Positions 22,908-32,012 of a stretch of DNA of 64,000 nucleotides are shown here, piece by piece. The DNA is taken from the NCBI GenBank assembly GCA_947448745.1, contig CANFOQ010000004.1, positions 18,420 through 82,419 of the forward strand. Direction: 5' to 3'. Numbering within the stretch: position 1 is the first letter of the stretch; each line of letters opens with the position of its first letter. This DNA is from Comamonadaceae bacterium (GTDB lineage Bacteria > Pseudomonadota > Gammaproteobacteria > Burkholderiales > Burkholderiaceae_C). Made by a program: the position numbers and the translations under genes. Under the pieces are notes generated by a model. It worked only from the letters and a program-made list of their open reading frames with translations, had not been told where the DNA came from and did no database searches.

Positions 22908-24395
22908 ATGAACTTGGAACTTCAGACCCTCTCTTGGGCGCAGGCAGCATCCTTCAAAACAGATGCTTTGGTGGTCTTGGTGTCGAAAGCGGCCAAGCTT
23001 GAAACCGGTTTGATTGCCAACATGCTGGCCCAAGCCGAAAAGTCGGGCGATTTCTCTTCAGCGGCTGGCCAGTGCATGTTGTGGTGGAAGCCCCCTGGCC
23101 TGAATGCCTTGCGCTTGGTCTTGGTCGGTGTTGGCGAGGGCCGCGCCACCGATGTGCGCACTGGTGTCACCGCCGCCATCAACGCCTTGAAAAAATCCAA
23201 AACTGCCAGTGTCACCCTGTGTTTGTCGGCACAAGTGGCCGAACACCTGGTGGTGGCCGCGCAAGCCGCTGCTGATGCCACCTATGTGTACACCGCCACC
23301 AAGCCCAGCGCCAAAGCGCTGTCCATCGACAAAGTGGTGTTGGGTGTGCCCAGTGCCTCCGCCGCCAAAGCCGATTTCGCCTTGGCCCAAGCCCAAGTGG
23401 CAGGCGTCGCGCTGGCCCGCGAATGGGGCAACCGTCCTGCCAACCATGCCACCCCCAATCATTTGGCCCAAGCCGCCAAGCAATTGGCCAAACACGCCCG
23501 CGTCAGCTGTGAGGTGTTGGGCCTGAAAGAAGTCGAGCGTTTGGGCATGGGCTCGTTTGCGGCCGTGTCGCAAGGCTCGGCCCAACCCTTGCGCTTCATC
23601 GTGTTGCACTACAAGGGCGCTGCCGCCACCCAAGCCCCTGTGGTGTTGGTGGGGAAGGGCATCACCTTTGACACCGGAGGCATTTCATTGAAACCCGGCC
23701 CCGGCATGGACGAGATGAAGTTCGACATGTGTGGCGCGGCCAGCGTGCTGGGCACCTTTGAAGCTTTGGCCCATTTGAAGCCATCCCTGAATGTGGTGGG
23801 CCTGATTCCCGCCTGCGAAAACATGCCGGGCGGCAAAGCCTTGAAGCCCGGGGATGTGGTCACCAGCATGAGTGGCCAAACCATCGAGATTTTGAACACC
23901 GACGCTGAAGGCCGCTTGGTTTTGTGCGATGCGCTCACTTATGCCAAACGCTTCAAACCGCGCGCCGTCATCGACATCGCCACGCTCACCGGCGCTTGCG
24001 TCATTGCCTTGGGTCATTTGCGCAGCGGCTTGTACGCCACTGACGAAGCCTTGGCCGCGCAACTGTTGGCCGCTGGCGAACAAAGCCTGGACTTGTGCTG
24101 GCGCATGCCCTTGGACGATGAATACGCGGAAGGCTTGAAGTCCAACTTCGCCGATGTGGCCAACGTGGCTGATCGCTCTGCCGGCTCGGTCACCGCCGCC
24201 AAATTTTTGCAACGCTTCACCAAAGACTACCCATGGGCACACTTGGACATTGCTGGGTCAGCCTGGAAAAGTGGCGCTGCCAAAGGGGCTACTGGTCGGC
24301 CCGTGCCTTCCTTGCTGGCCTACCTCATGGCGCAAACACCGCTGGCCGACAAGCCCGCCAAGCGCAGCGCCAAAACGGCCACCAAACGCCGTTGA
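22908..24395 (+). CDS. pepA: Leucyl aminopeptidase (M17)
   Basis: This cytosolic di-zinc aminopeptidase (495 aa) has metal ligands and catalytic residues in K-G-I-T-F-D-T-G-G-I-S-L-K-P (catalytic lysine and aspartate), M-K-F-D-M-C-G-A-A and N-T-D-A-E-G-R-L-V-L-C-D-A-L. It releases N-terminal residues from peptides, and some family members bind DNA. ATG at 22908 (M-N-L-E-L-Q-T-L) is preferred over an in-frame TTG at 22893. It is divergent from lptF and followed by holC, the common pepA-holC order. Confidence 0.96.
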   Translation: MNLELQTLSWAQAASFKTDALVVLVSKAAKLETGLIANMLAQAEKSGDFSSAAGQCMLWWKPPGLNALRLVLVGVGEGRATDVRTGVTAAINALKKSKTASVTLCLSAQVAEHLVVAAQAAADATYVYTATKPSAKALSIDKVVLGVPSASAAKADFALAQAQVAGVALAREWGNRPANHATPNHLAQAAKQLAKHARVSCEVLGLKEVERLGMGSFAAVSQGSAQPLRFIVLHYKGAAATQAPVVLVGKGITFDTGGISLKPGPGMDEMKFDMCGAASVLGTFEALAHLKPSLNVVGLIPACENMPGGKALKPGDVVTSMSGQTIEILNTDAEGRLVLCDALTYAKRFKPRAVIDIATLTGACVIALGHLRSGLYATDEALAAQLLAAGEQSLDLCWRMPLDDEYAEGLKSNFADVANVADRSAGSVTAAKFLQRFTKDYPWAHLDIAGSAWKSGAAKGATGRPVPSLLAYLMAQTPLADKPAKRSAKTATKRR

Positions 24396-24413
24396 TCCGG
24401 GGCTGACACGCGC

Positions 24414-24851
24414 ATGACCGAGGTGGCTTTTCATTTCAACGCGCCCGACAAACTCAGCTACGCCTGCCGCTTGTTGCGCAAGGCGTGCAGCAACTCCGCG
24501 CAAGTGGTGGTGATGGGCACCGACGAGTTGATGGCCGCCTTGGATGCCGCCTTGTGGACGTTTTCACCCACCGCTTTTGTGCCGCATTGCTTGGCCAGCG
24601 CCGATACGCAAACCTTGCGTCAAACGCCGGTGGTGTTGGGGCAGGGCACGCACGTGCCCAGTGGCTTACCGCATCACCAGGTGTTGGTGAACCTGGGTTC
24701 AGAGTTGCTGAATGGTTTTGAAACCTTTGAAAAAGTCATTGAAGTGGTGACGCAAGACGAGCAAGACCGTGCTTTGGCCCGAGTGCGCTGGAAGCATTAC
24801 GCCGACCGCGGCTACCCCTTGGTGCGGCACGACCTGAACGTGAAAGCCTGA
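24414..24851 (+). CDS. holC: DNA polymerase III chi subunit
   Basis: This clamp-loader accessory subunit (145 aa) contacts single-strand-binding protein. The chi signature appears as V-A-F-H-F-N-A-P-D-K-L-S-Y-A-C-R-L-L-R-K-A at the start, F-V-P-H-C in the middle, and R-W-K-H-Y-A-D-R-G-Y-P-L near the end. It follows pepA by 18 bases, and its stop abuts the start of the next small gene. Confidence 0.93.
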   Translation: MTEVAFHFNAPDKLSYACRLLRKACSNSAQVVVMGTDELMAALDAALWTFSPTAFVPHCLASADTQTLRQTPVVLGQGTHVPSGLPHHQVLVNLGSELLNGFETFEKVIEVVTQDEQDRALARVRWKHYADRGYPLVRHDLNVKA

Positions 24852-25157
24852 ATGAGCAAACCGCATATCCCCAAATCGCCCGTGCCCATGCTGACCGAGG
24901 TGGTGCAGGTCAATGGCAGTTTGCGTCCAGCGGTGTTTCCATGGGCACCGCAAGCCGCCAAAGCGGTACCAGTGCCCACCCCTCCCATCGCGCCTGTCTT
25001 GGCACCTGAAGAAGAGCAATTGGCAGACAAAGTGATTGCCCGTGTGCAGGCCCAATTGGCCGTGATCCTGCCCGAGATGATGCGCAATGCAGTGGATGAG
25101 GTGCTGAATGAACATTTAAGCGAAGTTTCAAAAAATGATGTTCCAAATCAAAAATAG
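24852..25157 (+). CDS. Conserved hypothetical protein, proline/alanine-rich
   Basis: This 101-residue protein begins at the ATG immediately after the holC stop, so it is very likely cotranslated with holC. The first 55 residues are rich in proline, alanine and valine and appear disordered. The last 45 (E-E-E-Q-L-A-D-K-V-I-A-R-V-Q-A-Q-L...M-R-N-A-V-D-E-V-L) form a likely amphipathic helix or coiled coil. No catalytic motif is visible. The position suggests a replication or cell-envelope helper, but no function can be assigned. Confidence 0.7.
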   Translation: MSKPHIPKSPVPMLTEVVQVNGSLRPAVFPWAPQAAKAVPVPTPPIAPVLAPEEEQLADKVIARVQAQLAVILPEMMRNAVDEVLNEHLSEVSKNDVPNQK

Positions 25158-25256
25158 TAATAATGTTTTTCTAAAGTCCCTATGGGATTTCGATCGTCGC
25201 AAAGTAGTATTATTTAAACGTTAATGATTCGTTAACTCAACTTCTAGGAGCGAACT

Positions 25257-26381
25257 GTGAAAATTCAAATGACTTTGGCGGCACTGCTGGCTGCTGTATC
25301 CGGACAAGTGCTGGCGCAAGACGTGGTCAAGATTGGTCACGTGGCCCCCATCAGCGGTGCCATCGCCCACTTGGGCAAAGACAACGAATACGGAGCACGC
25401 ATGGCCATTGAAGAACTCAATGCCAAAGGCGTGTCCATTGGTGGCAAAAAAGTGAAGTTTGAATTGCTGGCAGAAGACGATGCCGCCGATCCAAAGCAAG
25501 GCACAGCAGCTGCGCAAAAACTGGTGGACCAAAACGTCAACGGCGTGGTCGGTCATCTGAACTCCGGCACGTCCATTCCTGCTTCCAAAATTTACAGCGA
25601 TGCAGGCATTCCGCAAATTTCCCCTTCCTCCACCAACCCCAAATTCACACGTCAAGGTTACAAAACCACCTTCCGCGTGGTGGCTGATGACGTGCACCTG
25701 GGTGGCACCTTGGGTCGCTACGCTGCAAAAGACCTGAAGGCCAAAACCTTCGCTGTCATTGACGACCGCACGGCTTATGGTCAAGGTGTGGCAGACGAGT
25801 TCGCCAAAGCCGCAACGGCCGCAGGTGCTTCACAAGTGGGTCGTGAATTCACCACCGACAAAGCCACCGACTTCACTGCCATCTTGACCACCTTGAAAGG
25901 CAAAAAGCCTGATGTCGTGTTCTTTGGTGGCATGGACGCAGTGGCCGGCCCCATGATCAAACAAATGAAGGCACTGGGTTTGAATGCCAAGTTCATGGGT
26001 GGCGATGGCATTTGCACCGGCGAACTGGCCAAGTTGTCTGGCGAGAACACTGGCGACAACCAAGTGTTTTGCGCTGAAGCAGGTGGTATTGATGAAAAAG
26101 CGGCAGCCGCTTTCAACGCCAAGTTCAAAAAGCGTTTCAACACCGATGTGCAAATTTATGCACCTTATGTGTATGACGCTGTCAACGTGATGGTGGACGC
26201 CATGGTCAAAGCCAACTCTTCAGACCCTGCCAAGTACCTGCCTGTGTTGGCCAAAACATCAGGCTACAAAGGCGTGACTGGTGACATCGCATTTGACGAA
26301 AAAGGCGACATCAAAAACGGTGCTTTGACTTTGTTCACTTACAAAGCCGGCAAGCGCGAACTCTTGAAAATCGTTCGCTAA
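25257..26381 (+). CDS. Branched-chain amino acid-type periplasmic binding protein
   Basis: This receptor (374 aa) of the LivJ/LivK family has a signal peptide ending near residue 21 (V-L-A-Q). The mature start D-V-V-K-I-G-H-V-A-P-I-S-G-A-I-A-H-L-G-K-D is the classic Leu/Ile/Val-binding fold signature. Family signatures such as G-H-L-N-S-G-T-S-I-P-A-S-K-I-Y are present. The start is GTG at 25257 behind AGGAG. No permease or ATPase genes are adjacent, so it is an orphan receptor serving a transporter encoded elsewhere. Upstream is a tandem CGTTAA repeat (25219-25235). It overlaps convergent ppx by four bases. Confidence 0.88.
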   Translation: MKIQMTLAALLAAVSGQVLAQDVVKIGHVAPISGAIAHLGKDNEYGARMAIEELNAKGVSIGGKKVKFELLAEDDAADPKQGTAAAQKLVDQNVNGVVGHLNSGTSIPASKIYSDAGIPQISPSSTNPKFTRQGYKTTFRVVADDVHLGGTLGRYAAKDLKAKTFAVIDDRTAYGQGVADEFAKAATAAGASQVGREFTTDKATDFTAILTTLKGKKPDVVFFGGMDAVAGPMIKQMKALGLNAKFMGGDGICTGELAKLSGENTGDNQVFCAEAGGIDEKAAAAFNAKFKKRFNTDVQIYAPYVYDAVNVMVDAMVKANSSDPAKYLPVLAKTSGYKGVTGDIAFDEKGDIKNGALTLFTYKAGKRELLKIVR

Positions 26382-27880
26382 TCGGCCATCAGTCGCAGTT
26401 CCCAGCTGGTTTTTTGCCAGGACAAGACTTCCTGTTGCAACAAATGGCTGGACTGCGGGAACCGCTGTGACCACAGTGGTTCCAACTTCAATTCAAAGCA
26501 GCGCGGCACCTGACTCGACAAGCTCAGGTGCATGCCCTCAAACTCAGGTTCGCGTCGGGCATGGCACAAAATCACAGCCAACCGCAGACTCAGCAACTGG
26601 TAGATGAAGTAGGCATCTTCAAAGTCGATGTCCAGCTTGCGCAACTTGCCCTTGTGCCCCAACACCAACAAACTCAAGCGATGCAATTCATGCATCACAA
26701 ACCCGGGCGTGTCCGTGTTGTCCAGAATGTAGGCGCCGTGTTTGTGTGAATCGGTATGGGAAATTTGGGTGCCAATTTCATGCAATTGCGCCGCCCAATG
26801 CAGTTTTTTCAAGTGTCTGGACCAGTCCAGCGGATCGTGCTGCGCCGGTTGCAGTTGCTTCAAAAAAGCGCATGCCACACGGCTTACGCGCTGCGCTTGA
26901 ACGGCATCTGCATGGAATGTTTTTTGAATACCTTCCACGGTGATCGCACGCACATCTTTGTGCTCATCTTCACGCTCAATCAAGTCGTACAACAAGCCGT
27001 GTCGCAATGCGCCGGGCGTGACTTTCAGGGTTTCGATGTCGAACAAATCCATCACGGCGCTCAGCACGCTCAGGCCGCCGCCAATCACCGCTTTGCGGTC
27101 TTCGCGCAAACCTTCCAAGCGCAGTTTGTCCACGTGGCCAATGCCAATCAGGTGCTCTTTGAGCCAGTTCAGGCCCTTGCGGGTGATGACATCAGCAGGC
27201 CAACCTGCCGCATGCAAGGCTTCGGCCACAGCCCCAGCAGTGCCTGAGGAGCCATAAGCCACGTCCCAGGACTTTTTAGGGAACACGGCCAAGGCTTCGT
27301 CCATCACGGCTTTGGCTGCCACTTCGGCTTTGTGAAACGCTTGTGCGGTGAGGTCGCCGTTGGCAAAGTACTTCATGCTCGAAGCCACGCTGCCCAGCCG
27401 GTAAGACTCCAACACCTTGGCGAGCTTGCCCTGGCCCAAGATGCATTCGGTGGAGCGGCCGCCAATGTCGATGATGAGACGTTTTTCAGGGGAGGAGGGC
27501 AGAAGGTGCGACACGCCTTGGTAAATCAGTCGCGCTTCTTCCCGGCCAGACACCACCTCGATGGGGAAGCCCAAAATTTTGTGACCCTTGTCCAAAAAAA
27601 CCTTGCGGTTGCGGGCTTCGCGCAGGGTTTGGGTGGCCACCACCCGCACTTGATTGGCTTTGAAACCGGCCAAGCGCTCAGCAAAGCGAGACAAGCAATC
27701 CCAGCCGCGTTCCATGGCCGCGCTGCTCAGGTTGCGATCGGCATCCAAGCCATTGCCTTGTCGCACGGTTTCTTTGATGTATTCGATGCGCTGAATCAGG
27801 CCATGGCTATAGCGGCAAATTTCCAGCCGAAAGCTGTTCGAGCCCAAGTCGATGGCGGCAAGCAGGGAGCCGTTTTTCAT
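26378..27880 (-). CDS. ppx: Exopolyphosphatase (Ppx/GppA family)
   Basis: This enzyme (500 aa) removes terminal phosphate from polyphosphate. The two phosphate-binding loops of the acetate/sugar kinase-Hsp70-actin fold are A-A-I-D-L-G-S-N-S-F-R-L-E (about residues 8-20) and L-I-I-D-I-G-G-R-S-T-E-C (about 138-149). An HD-like C-terminal domain occupies about residues 310-500 and distinguishes long Ppx. It is divergent from pstS with a shared 256-base control region that contains Pho-box-like sites in both orientations. GppA (pppGpp phosphatase) activity is an alternative. Confidence 0.93.
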   Translation of the reverse strand: MKNGSLLAAIDLGSNSFRLEICRYSHGLIQRIEYIKETVRQGNGLDADRNLSSAAMERGWDCLSRFAERLAGFKANQVRVVATQTLREARNRKVFLDKGHKILGFPIEVVSGREEARLIYQGVSHLLPSSPEKRLIIDIGGRSTECILGQGKLAKVLESYRLGSVASSMKYFANGDLTAQAFHKAEVAAKAVMDEALAVFPKKSWDVAYGSSGTAGAVAEALHAAGWPADVITRKGLNWLKEHLIGIGHVDKLRLEGLREDRKAVIGGGLSVLSAVMDLFDIETLKVTPGALRHGLLYDLIEREDEHKDVRAITVEGIQKTFHADAVQAQRVSRVACAFLKQLQPAQHDPLDWSRHLKKLHWAAQLHEIGTQISHTDSHKHGAYILDNTDTPGFVMHELHRLSLLVLGHKGKLRKLDIDFEDAYFIYQLLSLRLAVILCHARREPEFEGMHLSLSSQVPRCFELKLEPLWSQRFPQSSHLLQQEVLSWQKTSWELRLMAD

Positions 27881-27896
27881 GGGTTGAGGGGTTGGA

Positions 27897-27914
27897 ATTT
27901 CATGAGACTGTCAC
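27897..27914 (+). promoter_or_regulatory. Pho-box-like sequence near ppx start
   Basis: ATTTCAT-GAGA-CTGTCAC matches 13 of 18 positions of the direct-repeat Pho box (CTGTCAT-AAAA-CTGTCAT) with the correct 11-base period. It lies just upstream of the ppx start but points toward pst. It is the weakest of the three candidates. Confidence 0.4.
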
Positions 27915-27993
27915 AATGGATCGCGAAGCGTAATCTGAAATGAATTCTAAATTACCAAAAGATGTTCAAAAATAAAGAGATTAACAAAGTTTG

Positions 27994-28011
27994 ATGACAG
28001 AAATAAGAAAG
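27994..28011 (-). promoter_or_regulatory. Pho box facing ppx
   Basis: Read on the minus strand this is CTTTCTT-ATTT-CTGTCAT, 13 of 18 matches to the Pho-box consensus with an exact second repeat and the right period. Its orientation would place a promoter toward ppx, which suggests PhoB control of polyphosphate breakdown. No good -10 is obvious. Confidence 0.5.
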
Positions 28012-28042
28012 ACAGATGACGGGTAGGATGATGACGGTGGAT

Positions 28043-28076
28043 TCGACATGAAACTGTCATATTGGGGAATTACATT
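28043..28076 (+). promoter_or_regulatory. Pho box and -10 of the pst operon
   Basis: TCGACAT-GAAA-CTGTCAT at 28043-28060 matches 14 of 18 Pho-box positions. Ten bases downstream is TACATT (28071-28076), exactly where a PhoB-activated promoter has its -10 because the box replaces the -35. The transcript would start near 28083, about 54 bases before pstS. Confidence 0.72.
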
Positions 28077-28136
28077 GATTCAAGTGTTGTTTCATTCCCC
28101 CGAATGAGTTCATTTTTCACCTTCCAAGGAGTATCC

Positions 28137-29162
28137 ATGAAATTGGTCAAAGTAGCGTTGTCTTCGGTTGCACTCAGTTTGATGTCGATGGCAGCCCAAG
28201 CTACAGACATCACCGGCGCGGGCGCCACCTTCCCATTTCCTATCTACAGCAAATGGGCTGAAGCCTTCAAGACCACTTCGGGCTCTGGTGTCAACTACCA
28301 ATCCATTGGTTCATCCGGTGGTATCAAACAAATCAAAGCCAAAACAGTCGATTTCGGTGCAACAGATGCACCCCTGAAAGCAGATGAAGTTGAAAAAGAA
28401 GGCATGGTGCAGTTCCCCGCCGTCATTGGTGGCGTTGTGGCCATCGTCAATTTGGAAGGCGTGAAACCTGGCGACATCAAATTGACGGGCGAACTGTTGG
28501 CCAAAATTTTCTCGGGTGCCATCACCACCTGGAGTGACAAGCAAATCAAAGAGATGAACCCCGGCGTGAAACTGCCTGACGAGTACATCACCGTGATTCA
28601 CCGCGCTGATGGCTCGGGCACCACTTTCACCTTCACCGAATACCTCAGCAAAGTCAGTGCCGATTGGAAAGACAAAGTCGGCGCAGGCGCTGCGGTGAAA
28701 TGGCCTGCGGCCAGCTCCGTTGGTGGCAAAGGCAATGAAGGTGTTGCAGCCAATGTCTCACGCGTGAAAAATTCCATTGGTTATGTGGAATTTGCCTACG
28801 CCAAGAAAAACAAACTGTCACACATCAACTTGAAAAACAAAGACGGCCAAATCGTCGCTCCTGACGATCTGACATTCGCTGCTGCTGCTGCCGGCACCGA
28901 TTGGTCCAAGTTCCCAGCCATGGCGGCCTCTTTGACAGATGCAGCTGGTGCCAAGTCTTGGCCCATCACCACCGCCACCTTCATCCTGATGTACAAACAA
29001 CCGGTCAACAAAGCCGCTTCTGCCGAAGCCTTGAAGTTCTTTGAATTTGGTTTCAGCAAAGACGGCAAAAAAATGGCCATCGATTTGGACTACGTGCCAC
29101 TGCCTGACAGCACCACCGAATTTATTCGCAAAAATGTTTGGTCGCAAATCAATACCAAGTAA
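28137..29162 (+). CDS. pstS: Periplasmic phosphate-binding protein PstS
   Basis: This high-affinity phosphate receptor (341 aa) has a signal peptide ending near residue 22 (M-A-A-Q-A). The mature start T-D-I-T-G-A-G-A-T-F-P-F-P-I-Y-S-K-W is diagnostic. Phosphate-contacting loops include S-I-G-S-S-G-G-I-K-Q and H-R-A-D-G-S-G-T-T. The frame is open from 28062, but the ATG at 28137 behind AAGGAG fits the signal peptide. It is the first gene of pstSCAB-phoU-phoBR. Confidence 0.96.
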   Translation: MKLVKVALSSVALSLMSMAAQATDITGAGATFPFPIYSKWAEAFKTTSGSGVNYQSIGSSGGIKQIKAKTVDFGATDAPLKADEVEKEGMVQFPAVIGGVVAIVNLEGVKPGDIKLTGELLAKIFSGAITTWSDKQIKEMNPGVKLPDEYITVIHRADGSGTTFTFTEYLSKVSADWKDKVGAGAAVKWPAASSVGGKGNEGVAANVSRVKNSIGYVEFAYAKKNKLSHINLKNKDGQIVAPDDLTFAAAAAGTDWSKFPAMAASLTDAAGAKSWPITTATFILMYKQPVNKAASAEALKFFEFGFSKDGKKMAIDLDYVPLPDSTTEFIRKNVWSQINTK

Positions 29163-29185
29163 TCTCGCTTTTTAAGAAGAACATG

Positions 29186-29216
29186 CCCGATCAAGCCCTT
29201 GCCAGACTTGATCGGG
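29186..29216 (+). terminator. Hairpin between pstS and pstC, probable attenuator
   Basis: CCCGATCAAG (29186-29195) pairs perfectly with CTTGATCGGG (29207-29216) around an 11-base loop. Only a weak T stretch (T-G-T-T-T-T) follows. It sits in the 74-base gap after pstS. Such a hairpin could stabilise or partly terminate transcripts so that the receptor is made in excess over PstCAB. Confidence 0.7.
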
Positions 29217-29236
29217 TGTTTTGATTCAGGATCCCC

Positions 29237-30229
29237 ATGAATGCCAGCACCATGAACAGTGTTCAACCGCAAGAAGCGCAGCAGCTTCGCAAACTGCGCG
29301 TTCAGCGTTTGCAGGACTATTTTTTTGAAAAAGCCACCCTGGTGTTTGCCACCACCACCTTGCTGGCTTTGCTGGGCATCATCGTCTCACTTGTCATGAG
29401 CGCTTGGCCTGCGTTACAAGCTTTTGGCATTCCATTTTTTTACACCATCGAGTGGGACATCATCAACTCCGAGTTTGGCGGCTTGATTGCTATTTTTGGC
29501 ACAGTGGTGACAGCAACCATTGCCATCGTGATTGCAGTGCCACTGAGTTTTGGTATTGCGGTTTTTTTGACTGAGATTTGCCCCAAACAATTGCGCCGTC
29601 CCTTGGGCACCGCTGTCGAATTGTTGGCTGCTGTGCCTTCCATCATCTACGGCATGTTCGGCTTGTTTGTATTTGCACCCTTGTTTGCCGAATACATTCA
29701 ACCCTTTTTAGCCCACACCTTTGGCAAACTGCCTGTCGTGGGGGTGTTGTTCACGGGTGCTTTCAATGGCATTGGCATCATGGCCGCCGGCTTGATATTG
29801 GCCATGATGATCTTGCCCTTCATTGCATCGGTGATGCGCGATGTGTTTGAAATCGTGCCCCCCATCCTGAAAGAATCAGCCTATGGCTTGGGTTGCACCA
29901 CTTGGGAGGTGGTGACAAACATTGTGCTGCCCTATACCAAGGGTGGTGTGGTGGGCGGCATCATGCTCGGATTGGGTCGCGCTTTGGGTGAAACCATGGC
30001 GGTCACCTTCGTCATTGGCAATGCGCACAAACTGTCGCCTTCCTTGTTTTCGCCAGGCAACTCGATTGCCTCCACCTTGGCCAATGAGTTTGGCGAGGCA
30101 GAGCCCGGTTTGCACTATTCATCCTTGTTTGCACTGGGATTGGCTTTGTTCATCATCACTTTTGTCGTGTTGTCCCTGGCCAAATGGATGCTGATTCGCG
30201 CAGAAGCCAAAAAGGGTTTCAGGACATGA
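29237..30229 (+). CDS. pstC: Phosphate ABC transporter permease PstC
   Basis: This permease subunit (330 aa) of the phosphate importer has six membrane helices. A cytoplasmic EAA loop lies around [14 protein letters not shown] near residues 214-227, and the PstC segment [17 protein letters not shown] follows. The N terminus carries about 35 charged residues before the first helix. Its stop overlaps the pstA start (ATGA). Confidence 0.95.
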   Translation: MNASTMNSVQPQEAQQLRKLRVQRLQDYFFEKATLVFATTTLLALLGIIVSLVMSAWPALQAFGIPFFYTIEWDIINSEFGGLIAIFGTVVTATIAIVIAVPLSFGIAVFLTEICPKQLRRPLGTAVELLAAVPSIIYGMFGLFVFAPLFAEYIQPFLAHTFGKLPVVGVLFTGAFNGIGIMAAGLILAMMILPFIASVMRDVFEIVPPILKESAYGLGCTTWEVVTNIVLPYTKGGVVGGIMLGLGRALGETMAVTFVIGNAHKLSPSLFSPGNSIASTLANEFGEAEPGLHYSSLFALGLALFIITFVVLSLAKWMLIRAEAKKGFRT

Positions 30230-31161
30230 ACGCCAAGGCGCCATCTATGAATATGCATCACCTGTCTCACTCCCAGTCTGAAAACAGTGCCCAAATGAAC
30301 CAAGCTTCCACATTCAACCAAGATATTTACGCCAGTCGCAAAAGAAAAAACCTGCTGGGGTTGACCTTGTCGATGTTGGCCATGAGCGTGGGCTTGCTGT
30401 TTTTGTTGTGGATTCTGAGCATCCTTTTCTACAAGGGTTTTTCAAGTTTCAGCCTGGACTTGTTGCTCCATAAAACACCGGGCCCCGACAGCGAAGGCGG
30501 CGGTTTGGGCAATGCCATTTTGGGCAGCTTGATGATCGTGGTTTCTTGCACTTTGATCAGCACACCTGTGGGGGTGTTGGCCGGCATCTACCTCTCGGAG
30601 TACGGTAAAAACAGCCGCTTCTCCAATGTGACCCGGTTCTTGAACGACATCATGCTGTCAGCACCTTCCATCGTCATCGGCTTGTTTGTTTACGCTTTGG
30701 TGGTGGTCAATGCCAAGCATTTCTCGGGCTGGGCAGGAACCTTGGCTTTGACCTTGATTGCCATTCCGGTGGTGGTCCGAACCACCGAAAACATGCTGAG
30801 CTTGGTGCCCGTGAGTTTGCGCGAAGCCGCCTTTGCTTTGGGCACACCCAAATGGAAAGTGTCTTTGTCGATTGTGCTCAAAGCCGCACGCAGTGGTGTC
30901 ATGACCGGTATTTTGTTGGCCTTGGCCCGCGTCAGTGGCGAAACCGCGCCATTGTTGTTCACGGCCCTGAACAACCCCTTCTTCACCTATGACATGAATG
31001 CACCCATGGCCAATTTGCCTGTGGTGATATTCCAATTCGCCATGAGCCCGTACCAAAACTGGGTCGATTTGGCCTGGGGTGGTGCCTTGCTCATCACACT
31101 GGCTGTGCTGGGATTGAACGTATTGGCGCGTGTGTACTTCAGAGAAAAAATTGCCAATTGA
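30226..31161 (+). CDS. pstA: Phosphate ABC transporter permease PstA
   Basis: This is the second channel subunit (311 aa), with six helices and the loop [14 protein letters not shown] near residues 200-213. The PstA motif [13 protein letters not shown] follows. A polar methionine- and serine-rich N-terminal tail of about 40 residues precedes helix one. The ATG at 30226 overlaps the pstC stop; the longer open frame from 30184 lies inside pstC and was rejected. Confidence 0.95.
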   Translation: MNAKAPSMNMHHLSHSQSENSAQMNQASTFNQDIYASRKRKNLLGLTLSMLAMSVGLLFLLWILSILFYKGFSSFSLDLLLHKTPGPDSEGGGLGNAILGSLMIVVSCTLISTPVGVLAGIYLSEYGKNSRFSNVTRFLNDIMLSAPSIVIGLFVYALVVVNAKHFSGWAGTLALTLIAIPVVVRTTENMLSLVPVSLREAAFALGTPKWKVSLSIVLKAARSGVMTGILLALARVSGETAPLLFTALNNPFFTYDMNAPMANLPVVIFQFAMSPYQNWVDLAWGGALLITLAVLGLNVLARVYFREKIAN

Positions 31162-31197
31162 TTATTCAATGACTCTTTCAACCTAAGATCGAAAACA

Positions 31198-31986
31198 ATG
31201 CAAGCAACCATGCCCGCTCCTGTCAGTGCCAAGAACAACATCATTGAGGTTAAAAACCTTGATTTTTACTATGGCAATTTTCACAGCCTGAAAAACATCA
31301 ACCTGAATATCCAAGAGCACAGCGTGACTGCTTTCATTGGCCCCTCAGGTTGTGGCAAATCCACTTTGCTGCGCACTTTCAATCGCATGTACGACCTCTA
31401 TCCCGGTCAACGTGCTGAAGGTGAAATCAACTTCAAGGGCCAAAATATTTTGGATGCCAAACAAGACCTGAACTTGTTGCGCGCTCGCATTGGCATGGTG
31501 TTTCAAAAACCAACACCTTTCCCCATGTCCATATACGACAACATCGCCTTTGGCGTTCGTTTGTACGAGAACTTGTCGCGCAGCGACATGGATGACCGGG
31601 TGGAATGGGCCTTGCAAAAAGCCGCCATTTGGAATGAGGTGAAAGACAAATTGGGTCAAAGTGGTTTGTCTCTGTCAGGCGGGCAACAACAACGTCTGTG
31701 CATTGCCCGTGGCATTGCCGTCAAGCCTTCGATTTTGTTGCTCGATGAGCCTACCTCCGCACTGGACCCGATTTCTACCGGCAAAGTTGAAGAGTTGGTG
31801 TCAACACTCAAAAGCGAATACACCGTTGTCATCGTCACCCACAACATGCAGCAAGCGGCCCGCGTTTCTGATTACACGGCCTACATGTACCTGGGCGATC
31901 TGGTGGAGTTTGGCGTCACTGAACAAGTGTTCTTCAAGCCGCAACGCAAAGAGACTGAAGACTACATCACCGGCCGTTTTGGTTGA
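31198..31986 (+). CDS. pstB: Phosphate ABC transporter ATP-binding protein PstB
   Basis: This ATPase (262 aa) of the phosphate importer has Walker [10 protein letters not shown] near residues 50-58, signature [14 protein letters not shown] near 159-172, and Walker [13 protein letters not shown]. The PstB-specific [17 protein letters not shown] is also present. The length and the C-terminal [10 protein letters not shown] are canonical. phoU follows after 26 bases. Confidence 0.97.
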   Translation: MQATMPAPVSAKNNIIEVKNLDFYYGNFHSLKNINLNIQEHSVTAFIGPSGCGKSTLLRTFNRMYDLYPGQRAEGEINFKGQNILDAKQDLNLLRARIGMVFQKPTPFPMSIYDNIAFGVRLYENLSRSDMDDRVEWALQKAAIWNEVKDKLGQSGLSLSGGQQQRLCIARGIAVKPSILLLDEPTSALDPISTGKVEELVSTLKSEYTVVIVTHNMQQAARVSDYTAYMYLGDLVEFGVTEQVFFKPQRKETEDYITGRFG

Positions 31987-32012
31987 ACGAAACATTTACC
32001 CCAAGGAATTCC

